DNA from: Setaria digitata
Taxonomy: Eukaryota; Nematoda; Chromadorea; Rhabditida; Setariidae
DNA: 64,000 nucleotides
Assembly: GCA_003640385.1 (NCBI GenBank)
Contig: RCAB01000169.1
Location: 56,861 to 120,860 of the forward strand
Direction of reading: 5' to 3'
A program made the position numbers and the translations under genes. The first letter of the stretch is position 1, and each line of letters opens with the position of its first letter. The notes below the pieces were generated by a model, which searched no databases, was not told the origin of the DNA, and was given only the letters and a program-made list of their open reading frames with translations. This document shows, piece after piece, positions 51,194-62,471 of the stretch.

Positions 51194-54100
51194 ATAAGAT
51201 TCGTAATGAATTTATAAGTTAACTGTCAAAAATGATTTGTTCAATTTCATGAACAATTTTGATCAATTGTATATGCTTCATGAATTATCCGCCAAATTTC
51301 TGTTTGGTTTTTGTATAGAAGATCATTTAATTGTGTATAATGTCGATTTCAATTACACCAACCAATTATAATTATAAAATCTTTCTAATCATATATTTAC
51401 ATCAATTATGCAAGTAAAACCATCATTTTAACCAAACCGAATATTAAAGTTCTTTCCCGAAAAATATTTTCAGTATGTAAAAGATCACCATTTCAAGTAT
51501 ATCTTTTAGATGATAGCTATTATTAGATTATTTACAATATGTCTTTTTACCACAGCTGAAGTCGAAAAAGGCAGGACAAATATTATCGAAATCATTTTCC
51601 ATTTTCACTTTATAAAATTTCTGCAAAAAAGTAGCCAACCAAAGCAAGCAATGATAGAAATAAGGTGCTGAAAAAAGTGTACAAATTTGCAGCAAAATAA
51701 AGTTAAATTTTATTCCGCTTAAAATTCAATAAATTAGCCAATTTATTGTTATTTTATTGGGATTTTGAAAGTTTAAATCAAATTCAGAAGTTGAAAATTG
51801 CTTATTACATCTGCGTTTCAAACTAATTTATTCATTTTTTGTCAAAATTTAAGAAAAGATTTAGAGGCAGTCATTTGAGTTTAATTTCAAATTATGTTTG
51901 TTCGAAATAATTAGCATTGTGTAGAACCAAATAGCTACGCTCTTCATAAATATGTTTGTTCTTTTTTGTTCTTTCACCTAGTTAGATTAAACAGATAGTT
52001 CAATTCATTTTCGAACAAAATTCGATGAGATTAAAAATTCCACAATAAATTTCGACTTAAATTGCAAAAAGAAGTCAATATGCTTTAATTTTAACTAATC
52101 TCTTTTGAAATACAAGTACAGTGTGATGGAATTCATAACTGATTTAATGTCGTTGATAGAGATGGAAATTATGGAATGAATGAACTAATCTCAATTTTTC
52201 ATTTTCAAAACTAAAAAAAACCTTAGAAGCAAATAGCTTCATGAGAGAGTGAACTTGAAATATGCACTGCATTAATTTTGAACTTAGAATGTTGTGCTGC
52301 AGAATCTTCGCAGCCTGATGCAAAACTGTTACCAGCAATAATTCTAGCCATGAACAATGGTAACTTTAATCACTATTGATATATAGTAATTATACGTTAG
52401 GAAACTTAATGTAGGTATAGCTTGATAACAGTGATAAAACTATGTTTAGCAGCAGTCTTATCATTATCGCAAGTGATTAATTTTAAAATAAGCACAAAAT
52501 CCTTAAATAAAGAAGAAAAGACTGCCATTTAAAGAATGACATTTGAAGACATGTGAAACTTCCTGATCCTTATCATTCAAATTAAAGTGTGAATTTTATC
52601 AGAATCAATTCTCTTTCCGCTTATCACCGCTGCTAAAAGATTATTCATCAACAGCTGTCACTCACTAATCCTAATGCAACATTTCTATTGCAAGCTATCA
52701 GTTATTATTAGGAATCTAGTTTTTTTTTGTTTCTTTATTTCTTAGTGCCTAAGCAATGATTGCAGAAAAAAAGAGAAAATTTTATTTATTTATAAGTAAT
52801 TTATGGCACAAGTAATCGGTCGAATTTGGCTGATCAATAAACAATGTCCGTGAAGTACTAGGCCATTTATTACAGAAAAAAACTGAAAATCTCTTTTTTA
52901 TGTCTAATTAAAATGAGTGAAAAGTAAGCAAAAAAATCTGTTAATCTGTTTTGAACAGCTTGAATTAACTCACAATGACGTATTATCTAAACAGCGAGAA
53001 AATTTTAATTAAATTTAATGACCAAATTTGGGAAAATCAAATGTGTTAGAGGAAAATCCCAAAAGTGCGAGAATGAGAAAGCCCAACGTTAAAAAGTCAA
53101 TGAACATCTTAATTCCTGTTCTCTTCCTTCATCTACTAGTTTCCTTTTATTATTTTGATATTAGTTTTAATTCAAAATTAGTTAATTTCTTACTTGCTAT
53201 GAAAGTTATGTAAGATGAATTGAAAAAATCCTTACTAACATGGAAAGATTATCATTATTATTATTCCCTTATTTTCAACACGGTTTACATTTGAGCCACC
53301 TTTACCTTAAGATTTAAAACGTAGCGTAAATCTTAAAAGTCTTTTTTCATTTTTACAAGTTATAAAAACATAATAAGGTAAAAAGTGGGATAATTATTTG
53401 GAACACAGAATGGCAAATATCCGTCAAATTTAAATGCCTTCTCCCCATAATAAATATCTGCAGTTCTCTCCTACTGTATGGGTTAATAAACTTGAGACAG
53501 TGAGAAGTCAAACTAAGCGGATAGTGGAAAATGGAACGAGAATCAAAACATTTCTTACTTATAAAAGTTATTTTATCTTATCATTCGTAAAAAGAATCAG
53601 TTTTGCAGAGGATTATTTAAAATCGGATAGGTGATTGGATGACAATAAATGAAATCTAAAATTTGCGATACAATGAATTAAATTCGCATCATAATTTGGC
53701 GGAAACTGTCGTTTTAAACAAGAACATTTCCATTTTGGTGGAAATTTATTTGCTAGAATAAACTGCTCGGAAAAGAATTTAAAATATTTTTTAAAGGATA
53801 AATTTCTGAAGGTTCTATTTAAAATAAAACAAGATTCATGAAAAAAAAGAGAGAAAAAAGTCAAAAAGGAACTTAAATGAAGATTTTGAAGGTCTCATTT
53901 AAATCTAAAGGAATTTACCACTTTTAAGGAGCAATTCATTGGGTTGTTTAGGATTTCAAAAAAATTATCAGTTCAAAGAAAGGAACACAAATTTCAGAAA
54001 ATTATTAAAGTAAAAATTTACAAGCTGGGTTTATATAATAAAGTGCACAAATTTAAAATTAAGTGAACTTTTCAAAGAAACAACAATATTTTTTTTTTTT

Positions 54101-55775
54101 CAAAATTGGGTCATTTATCAGAATGAAATAGAAATATATTTAAACAAAAGTAGTAAAAAGAAAAAAAAATAGAAATTAAGTAATTATAGCTAGAAAGTGA
54201 TAGATAATGTTAACGGATGTGATGGGTAATAATAACCAACTCTTAATTATCCATGACAAATAAAATTCAAATTTTCCTATTCATTTAAAAATTTTAATAG
54301 GGGTTCATTTATATTGAAAACAGCATATGTATTTAAAAAAACTTCTGTTCCGAGGTGAAGAAAAAAGTTTAGGACTGGAATGAAACTATAAATAGCTACT
54401 TGATAAGTATGGTATGGAAGTAAAATGACAAGAATGCTATTTGAATAATTTCTAATTATCTGAAAACTTTCAAAGTTTGATCATCAGTTCACAACAGTAC
54501 TATTAGCATTTCGTGATTTCGAATTTTCTTTCTCTAACTGAAAAATATAGTGGTGAGAAAAAGCGAAACTTCTTAATTCTGTGTGGATGGATTATGAAAA
54601 ATGATAAAATTTTATAGCATTATATTTTCTGTCATTGCTAGCTTCTTGCTGTTAAATTGGTACGGTAACGAATAAAAAGAATCCGTTACTTAGGGACCTT
54701 GAAGACAAACCATTTATAATTTAGATTAAATCTAGACACAAACAATCAGAAAAGCAATTAGTACAAATTTATATTCATGAGTGGTGATTAAAGAAGCAGA
54801 TTGATAAATAAAATGGGCTCCACTACTTATGGAAGCTAACACAATTTTTTTTTCTGTATTGTCATTCCGTTTGAATTAGTTTCATCAAAAATTTAAGTCT
54901 GTTTTTTAGAAACATACAGTAGCGAAATTCCAGTACTTATTATTCTCGTGTCTTTTTAATTTAGCTTAATTTTTAATTAGATTTTATCGCAGTGAAAAAG
55001 TTTAAAAAATTTTCTGGTACTTTTGAGAGCAAAGAATTCTAACGCAGTGATCACAAGTAGATAATAAATATGAAATTGCAAAGTTTTGTGAAAAAAAGTG
55101 CTTCATACTACTATTTATTCATATCGTCTCTACAAATTAATTAATCAGTTGTACTTTTCGTGGAAAAATTAATTAATCTAAATTAAATCAGTTATATTTT
55201 TTATTTGTCAGGATAAAATGTGCATTGGCGTTAGTGTCGAAAGAGGGCAAGAACTGATTAGTCTCGTAGATAAAACAGTGGATCTTTTGTAACTGTGAGA
55301 ATGATGGTAATGAATAATTTGCTTCGTTTCATTTCATTCCCTTAATTACTGTTCTTCATTTCCAGTACTGCAAAACACCTTTATCACAAAGTACACTATG
55401 GCGTATATTTCGAAGTGACTGTAGTGTATGGTGAATTTGGACGATGTGCGGGATGTTCAAAAGAATAAATCTCAATTAAATACACCCACTCAACCATCAC
55501 ATTTAATCCATTCTTAAAGATATCAGTGGTTCGGATTACACGTCTTATATATTCTAACCTTGGATTGTCTACTTTCCTTTGAAAATTCCGAAAATTTGGG
55601 AAGAACTCGGAGGAGAATAGACCAAATGAAATTAAACATAATAATGCAGACAGATAAGCAGTAATTCGTCCTTTCAACAGTAAGTGGAAACAAATACAAT
55701 AAATAGTTGTAATGCAAGAGAAGAAGAAAATAAGAGAGGGATGAATCGATCATTTAAATGGATTAAGACTTTTAA
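51194..55775. other. AT-rich non-coding stretch
   Basis: No recognisable gene or RNA. Short frames such as 53028 and 53434 (+) or 53613 and 55396 (-) are Lys/Phe/Asn-rich, without domain, signal or splice support. A TTAATTAATC motif recurs at 55138-55180. Confidence 0.5.
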
Positions 55776-55993
55776 AGTATCACTGCTAAAATAATTATAG
55801 GACGAAAATGATTAACATGAATATATTCAGGGAATGACGAATAAAAAGATGCTTTAAGCTAGATTACAATAATAAATAGTTGTGACGTAATTGTGATGAT
55901 TTATAATATTCTTGATAAATTTTTGTAATTTGAAGTCAAGAAAGAATTCCCTGAAAAAAGTATCCCTGCTAAAATAATTATAGGACGAAAACG
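55776..55993 (+). repeat. 35-base direct repeat, copies 55776-55810 and 55959-55993
   Basis: Both copies read agtatc(a/c)ctgctaaaataatt then ataggacgaaaa(t/c)g, with two mismatches in 35 bases, 183 bases apart. The second copy abuts the first copy of the 75-base repeat that flanks the tRNA gene. Confidence 0.9.
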
Positions 55994-56068
55994 TATAGTC
56001 GAAGTGTAATTGAGATTCATTCAAACAGTGAGATTCAATCATCTTAACGATTTCTGGAATGACTCACT
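55993..56068 (+). repeat. 75-base flanking direct repeat, left copy
   Basis: Runs from gtatagtcgaagtgtaattg to gactcact. It is identical to 56321-56395 apart from a one-base indel (gatttctgg against gattttgg). It lies 86 bases before the tRNA-His gene. Confidence 0.95.
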
Positions 56069-56154
56069 AGTTAGAGAACTTTTATAATATTTTAATTATC
56101 TATTGTTTTTAAACTTTTTTCCAACATTTATAAATCAGATGAACCAGTCTGGTG

Positions 56155-56226
56155 GCCCAAGTAGTATAGTGGTTAGTACTCCACGTTGTGGCCGTGGCGA
56201 CACAGGTTCGATTCCTGTCTTGGGCA
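56155..56226 (+). tRNA. tRNA-His (anticodon GTG)
   Basis: Complete 72-base cloverleaf. Acceptor GCCCAAG pairs perfectly with CTTGGGC (56219-56225), with discriminator A at 56226. The D-arm stem GTAT/GTAC encloses AGTGGTTA. Anticodon stem CCACG/CGTGG closes loop TTGTGGC with anticodon GTG at 56188-56190. T-arm ACAGG-TTCGATT-CCTGT. A box (tagtatagtgg) and B box (ggttcgattcc) match pol III promoter consensus. No introns. Unusually, the first run of four T is 51 bases downstream (56277-56280), so the primary transcript may carry a long 3' trailer. The 75-base repeats on both sides suggest local duplication or insertion. Confidence 0.96.
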
Positions 56227-56276
56227 GTGGCAAGACTAGGTCGTTTGAAGTTGGAGAACTTTCAGGCAACGAAGTG

Positions 56277-56280
56277 TTTT
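56277..56280 (+). terminator. First possible pol III terminator after tRNA-His
   Basis: TTTT is the first run of four T downstream of the tRNA, 51 bases from its 3' end; only TTT runs occur before it. Four T is a minimal pol III stop signal. Confidence 0.35.
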
Positions 56281-56320
56281 GCAGTATTATTATAAATATT
56301 ACCGTTTGCAAGCATGATCA

Positions 56321-56395
56321 GTATAGTCGAAGTGTAATTGAGATTCATTCAAACAGTGAGATTCAATCATCTTAACGATTTTGGAATGACTCACT
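56321..56395 (+). repeat. 75-base flanking direct repeat, right copy
   Basis: Partner of 55993-56068, differing by one base. It starts 95 bases after the tRNA. The tRNA-bearing segment of about 250 bases between the copies occurs once in the window. Confidence 0.95.
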
Positions 56396-57322
56396 TTACA
56401 TTTTTTTCAATTGCATTGCGGTATATTTTAGCAGGATTTGGACTTCAGTTTGGAATTTCATTAACAAAACTATGCTCACTAATTAGTGGAGTGAAAGAAA
56501 AAGATTGATGAGTGCATAGTGGACTCATTACCAAATACCATCTTAATAATACTATATGTGCTATGATATCCATTAATCCGTTAATCTTAAACTTTAAATT
56601 TCAGATTTTGTTTACTTTTCATTTGGGCTGTTAGAAGAACGCACTTTTCCCGGAAGTGAAATTGATTTCATGTGAAAAAATTCCTCACCATTTTTCCACT
56701 CTTATTGTTTAAATTGGTTCATATCTACAAATAATTTATTTAATATTACATTTCACTAAATTTAAATTCTTCTATTTCTTAATTATGCACCCCATTTAAA
56801 AAGTTTTTCCGAAATTTTTTTCTTTCAACCTTTGTCTTAAATTTAGCTAATTAATATTCAAATTAATCTATAATTTACGCATTGTTTATCGCCTTAGTAT
56901 TCCGTAAATTAAATAAATATACCGGTGACGAAAAAAGTATCATCACATTCTGCTTGAGAGTATCTGTCCTCTAGGAATGAATTCATCAGTAATTACAGTC
57001 ATTTTTAATTCATTTCATTCACCACATTATCTCCTCTGCTGCTGATATTTGAAGTTCTCGTCTACGACTGAAATGTTTTAAATACCAAAAGAAATTACTT
57101 GCACGTCTGGTAATATCGAAATAATATATTTGCACAGCAATCATATTCAGTAACTTATCTATCACCTTGCTAATTATGAACGTAAAGGTGAGTCAAAATT
57201 CAAGTCAAAATTCAATTTTTTTGATCCATCCATTTAAATTTTATAGTGAAGATCATTACTTTAATACTGATAATTGATTGCTGCTATTGATTCCTATACG
57301 ATATGTAATCATATCCTTTCAG
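56396..57322. other. AT-rich non-coding stretch
   Basis: Nothing recognised. It ends in a strong acceptor-like sequence (catatcctttcag, ending 57322) upstream of the candidate ORF at 57365. Confidence 0.5.
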
Positions 57323-57364
57323 TTCCCAAGTTGGATGAATTAAATTAGTGCTTTAAATCCAATC

Positions 57365-57541
57365 ATGTATGAATCAAATCTCTTCCAGTCATATAGTCTT
57401 CTTCGTCAAGATCCAACCGCAAAGATGACTAACAGTACGACTGGAAGAGATTTCGATTCAGATTCAGATCCCCACAGAATGAAAGACTACATTTGTAAAA
57501 GTGCTAGTAGAACGAAAGGAGCATACTATAATACATCATGA
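57365..57541 (+). CDS. Candidate small ORF of 58 residues, unknown function
   Basis: ATG-led frame (MYESNLFQSYSLLRQDP...) ending in TGA at 57539-57541. It is hydrophilic with an acidic Asp/Ser stretch (RDFDSDSDPHRMKDY) and a basic end (KSASRTKGAYYNTS). Codon choice is mixed and GC is above the flanks. A strong acceptor (tatcctttcag) ends at 57322, 42 bases before the ATG, suiting trans-splicing, though a short upstream ATG-AAT-TAA intervenes. Possible donors inside (gtaaaa at about 57496) mean it could be one exon of a longer gene. It contains a 15-base inverted repeat. I recognise no family, so coding status is uncertain. Confidence 0.35.
   Translation: MYESNLFQSYSLLRQDPTAKMTNSTTGRDFDSDSDPHRMKDYICKSASRTKGAYYNTS
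57376..57453 (+). repeat. 15-base inverted repeat, arms 57376-57390 and 57439-57453
   Basis: aaatctcttccagtc and its exact reverse complement are separated by 48 bases. The inner agtcttctt and aagatgact can pair partly, extending the stem into a hairpin of about 78 bases. It overlaps the 58-codon frame, so either the hairpin or the protein may be the real feature. Confidence 0.8.
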
Positions 57542-60500
57542 GAAGTTTTGACGTAAAAGTTTAAATCAAAAAACGAAGAAAACATGTTTCAGTTATATCT
57601 TATTAACTTAAAATCTTTATTTTTAATTCCGGTCAGCTTGTACCAAGCTGTAATTTAATCTTTTTCTAACTTTTGCTATATTCTTTCTTATTTGCATTAC
57701 AAAACTTAATTTTAACATTGAAAAACAACGAAAGCAACAAAATCGAATTAACTAACTCATCAGAAAAGTTTTTAAATTTAGCTCGAGTCTATATCTTTCA
57801 ACTAACTATATTATTTTCAACCTGCTCACCGATATTACTTTATATTGAAACTAATGCACATAAAGAAACGTACGTCAAATGTGCATCGATTGTATCATAT
57901 ATGAACAAAGAAGTCCACGTGTGAAGCGTTTGTTGATTAGAAAGATTTATTAAAATCATGAATTAATTTAATGAATATAGCGCATGGAAATTCGTCCCAA
58001 GTCGTGGTGTGTCCGATTGAAATCAAAAAAAAAAAAAAAAACATGTGAAGCATCGACCTTACAACAGTCTGAATAAACTTCGAGGAATTCTCGGACATAT
58101 ATTGCCACATCTTAGATGCATGCATAAACGAATCAATTGTAGTGTTTCCATAGCTTCCTGCTCGTTCGCTTGGCCAGGTATATGTCCAAGCTTATTTGTT
58201 GCCGCCTAAATGATTTTGTCAAACAAAAGAATTTTTAAAATCATTTAGTCTAATTTGTATGACCAAATATTCTCATGTTTCCAACTTCACTTATTTCGTT
58301 TATTTAACAATTATTACTAATCTAATGAGGATACGATCATCTGCTATCTTTTTATTTAATGAATTACTTTTGTTTATAAATATTAAACTAACATTTGCAA
58401 TATTATGCCAACAAGCTATTTTGCAGCATTGACAAGCAGATTTTTGTATCTCATCCGTTGAACAAATATTTGTTGATCCATCGAATTCTGAGAAGGAATT
58501 ATTTTTGTCAACAATTCTTTAATTATTCTCATTGAAGTAGGTTTTAAAATTAAGTATGCCGAGTATATATATTTATGTGTTTGCCTTAATGGTTTCAGTT
58601 TATCTTACTGATTTGTTCGACGTTTTCTAAAAAAAAGATGAATTTAGTTCTGGTAACTTTTCTATTGTCATTTAGGCTCTGAAATTAAGGTCCAGTTCTT
58701 GATTTGATCATTTCCATATATTCATTTCTTAGAAATTCTCATAAAATGTATTCAGTTATATCACTGGGTTTTTGGCTGAAATGGAAAGTTCTTACCTGTA
58801 AAGGGTAATAAATTGACAATCGGAACTGCTATTAATATCGTTAAGAAATGTGCTTGCATTATTCTGTTTCACCAAAAAAAAAAAAAAAAAAAGGAGAAAA
58901 ATGGAATATTAAATTACTAAAAAATTAAATCTTCGTAATAACAACATCTTCAAAGGCAATTACAAAAATATTTGAGGGAAATGGTAAGCTGATTATCATG
59001 TATAGAAGAAATGCTACTTTAAAAATAAATATGACATTCTGATGATTTCAGCGAATACTCAACTAAAAATAGTTCGTGAAAAAGAAAAGACTATACTATT
59101 AGGAACAGCTTTCATACATACTAGTGTGGGGATGTTATGTATAAGATATGGAAAAAGAAAGTATAATTGATAGACTGATTGACAAGTTTTCAGCATTTTC
59201 TGAATTGCTTGACTAACTACTTTTCACTGAAAATAATTGTCTATTGTGGATAGGTTAACTAACTAACTTATGAAAAATACTTTATGATTCCAAGAATTGT
59301 TATAAAAGCTTTTAGTCTACCTTACAATTATTTGTAGGCTTACTGATGAGAAATTTATATTTATCACACGGACAAATAAATAGGTTGGATAATATATGTA
59401 CAAGCAGGTGAATGATGTGACTTATTCATCTATCAAATATGACATTTAAATTTTTCATAGATTTTTTAACTTTTTATTCATATAGGAAAAGCATAGGAAG
59501 ATTTTTCATTCCTTTTTCAAAAAGTACATTAACTTTTATAAATATAAAAAAGGAAGACTTTGTCGACTAATTTGGAATTTCTTAATCACGATAAGCTTTT
59601 TTGAATCTCTTCCAAACTGTACTGCAGAGTAACTTTCGAAAAATAAAAAAAAGTTAATTAAACAGTATCATTAATTATAAAAGGTTATGTTGACGTTTTT
59701 ATTATGCCTCCATTCCCCTCTTTCCTTTTTCATCAAGATTTATTCGTCATTGCAGTGATGTATAAAAGCATAACAGCAGTTTAAAAATCTGAAGATCTGG
59801 ATAAAAAAAATAGAACTAACTTTTTCTTATATCTTGTAATTCAAAAAAGAAAAGGAAATTTCGAGCTTTTAAAATTGCAATTGGAACAAAGTTTAAACTA
59901 TAATCGATAATAAAAAATAAAATGTTGGCATGACAAAGTCTTACGACCAGTAATATGTTAAATTACTTGTCTGACTACTGTTTTATAGGTGAATGAAGAA
60001 GCAAATTTACAATTCCATAATGTTACTTTTTGTTACAACCATAAAACAAAGATATTATTCGATTTGGAATTTCAATTTTCCTCAGTTTTACTGCAAAAAA
60101 GGAAGGATAAAGAGGAGTAGAAGCCTACAGAAGAATAAAGAAATAATGGTGGAAAGACTAAACTAAATGATAAAATATGTCAAATTTTTGTTTCAAACGC
60201 ACATTTAAATAGCTATGAAAAAAGCCTTGGACACATTAATCGTAAGAAAAATAAATCCTTCAAACAAATTATCAAAATAAAAACCAAATTCGAGTTCACA
60301 GGAAAAAAAAACGAGAAAATTGAAAAAATTTTGGCATTGGATAATAATGAAAAATTTATGAAATAATAGAACTAGAATTTTATTTATTAATTTCAGTCAG
60401 AAAATAGTATAAGGATGGATCACGAAATGCTATTTATTAATTTTAATCAACCATAGATACATATATTTCTTTAAAGTACCACTTTTGCATAATTCGTTTT

Positions 60501-62160
60501 GGAGAAATGAAACGCATTAAAACTATTAAAAAATCGATTAATTATTTATTTTTGAATTGGAAAGTTGGGTATTGCGAAATTGAAAAATGCATTAATGTTC
60601 AATTTTAAATCATATTAATATCTTCTCTATCGTATAATTCCACGTAAAAGAGTTTATATTTTAGTTATTTAAATATGTTTATATTTCTTATTTAACGGAC
60701 GTAACAAAAGAAGACACGTTAAGGATACGGTAACGTGATTGACAGCACTAGGATTCATTACGCACATTTGGTATCGAAAAGACTGAAGAGTTTCCATGTT
60801 CGCAGCACGAATATATAAGTGATCTCAGGATCATTTACGGTACTTAAAAGAGTGATAGCGATACTGGAAAGAAATAAAATCCAACGGTTCCGTACAATTT
60901 CTAGAGTGAATTATTTGACGGAACGGTATTCTATTCCTAACATTTCCAAAATGCTATAATATACATTTATTGCATACAACAAATTTTCCTAATAATTAAA
61001 CAAAAATAATAAATCCAACATGAAATGATTGAATCCAAGTTGGCTGCATACCATTTATCATTGTAATGGAAAGCAAATCAATTTAAACGTTATTAAAAAG
61101 TAATGGTAAAGAATTTTGGATTAAATACTTTACTAATAAAATTGAACAAAAAGAAATTATTACAGAATCTATGTAATTATTGGACAACTGAATATTTTTA
61201 TACATACCACTCCATTTTATTGAAAAAAAAAAAAAAAAATTTATTAAAAGAAATGATGAATTATTGAAGTGGCGAAATAACTTGATATGCCTCACCACCT
61301 GTTTTTTATTTACTTTTAAACTGACATTTTAATATGTCCAGCAAGAGAGATTCTATTGCAAAAATCAATTGCGCAGGTCGTTTTGACTGAAACTTTTTTA
61401 ATTAAATTGTCAGTTTGTTAAAAAAAAGATACCTTAGGATTAATTTAGGAACATTAGAACTCAGTTCAATTTGTTTACTTTGGCTCGCTAACTGAGTAAC
61501 CAGTCATTTTCACTTTTTCTCTTGCCTTTTATTTTATGTTCAGCACTGCATTCTTTCAACCCTTAGGAAAAAAGTGTTACAAATGTCTGTGTAGTTTGAA
61601 GCTTATAAAACAAAAAAGAGCAACTTTTATTATTCCAGTCAATAATAGTAATAAGTAATAAAACACCATTTTCAAGCAAATTAAAAACTGTTTAATATAA
61701 ATCTTTAATATCGTGAAAAAAAAAAGATAGAAACACAAAGGTATGCCATTTAGTAGCCTGAGGAATGCAGATATGAAAAGATTTAAATTAGGACGAATTT
61801 TCGAGACACAAAATTAGAAACCAGTCTGAAAACCGGAAAGGAAAATCACTTCGAAAGTTTAAAATTGAAAAATGGTAGAAATTTCATTTCTTGGTTTAGG
61901 ATCGCTTGCTTCTGTTAGCACCCAACATTTACCTCAAAAATGTATTTCGCTTCTCCAAATGCTCAATTTTCAACCTGCAAATTATTAATAGGAAATGTAC
62001 AAAACCAACATAAAGTGAAAAGTTGTGGTTTTGAACCACAATGCCATATCTTTTTTCATCAGCAAATAAGAACGATTGATGATGATTACCTCGCACTACA
62101 AAATTTCCCAAAAAACAAGGAAAATTTCCGAGTTCTGATATGAATTGAATTTTTGAAATC
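57542..62160. other. AT-rich stretch without a supported gene
   Basis: Contains an A run near 58874-58891 and a GC-richer patch at 60695-60930. That patch has a 7-base inverted repeat (cacgtta 60715-60721 with taacgtg 60731-60737) and a near-match pair aacggttccgt/gacggaacggt around 60882 and 60919. Frames on both strands are short and conflicting. Confidence 0.5.
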
Positions 62161-62183
62161 AGTAGCAAGGGAATGCGATAATA

Positions 62184-62450
62184 ATGAAAACCGTTTTGAG
62201 TACATTTAGAATACATGAGAAACTGACTCATCTACCTCTAAAGTCATCTTCACCTCTTGCTCTTGTAGTATCAAACAGCAACTATACAATTCCGGTCACA
62301 TATTCCGCCAATTATTTATTTGATAAACCTTCTAATGGTATCCACAAAATGCGGTGGAGAACTATCCTACTAAAATATTTATTGGTAGATGGTAGAGTGG
62401 CATTGAATATTCCGGATCATTGTGATTATAAGTGCTTAAAAGTGATGTGA
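62184..62450 (+). CDS. Candidate single-exon ORF of 88 residues, unknown function
   Basis: ATG frame MKTVLSTFRIHEKLTHLPLK... to TGA at 62448-62450, with mixed codons and no low complexity. An acceptor-like gaaatcag ends at 62162, 21 bases before the ATG, and an AATAAA hexamer follows at 62466-62471, 16 bases after the stop. Together these would make a compact trans-spliced unit. No signal peptide, membrane segment or known motif is visible; the middle reads VTYSANYLFDKPSNG and the end DGRVALNIPDHCDYKC. AATAAA is common in such AT-rich DNA, so the support is modest. Confidence 0.3.
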   Translation: MKTVLSTFRIHEKLTHLPLKSSSPLALVVSNSNYTIPVTYSANYLFDKPSNGIHKMRWRTILLKYLLVDGRVALNIPDHCDYKCLKVM

Positions 62451-62471
62451 TCTAATTTCTTCAAAAATAAA

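Noticed and set aside
56103..56375. 90-codon + strand frame across the tRNA
   Set aside because: It reads straight through a complete tRNA-His and both flanks. The Cys/Arg/Gly-rich middle is the tRNA sequence translated.
61929..62231. Minus-strand 100-codon frame, including an exon-like 61933-61974 with acceptor and donor
   Set aside because: The open stretch is long, but no phase-consistent neighbouring exon was found and composition is like the background. It also conflicts with the + strand candidate at 62184.
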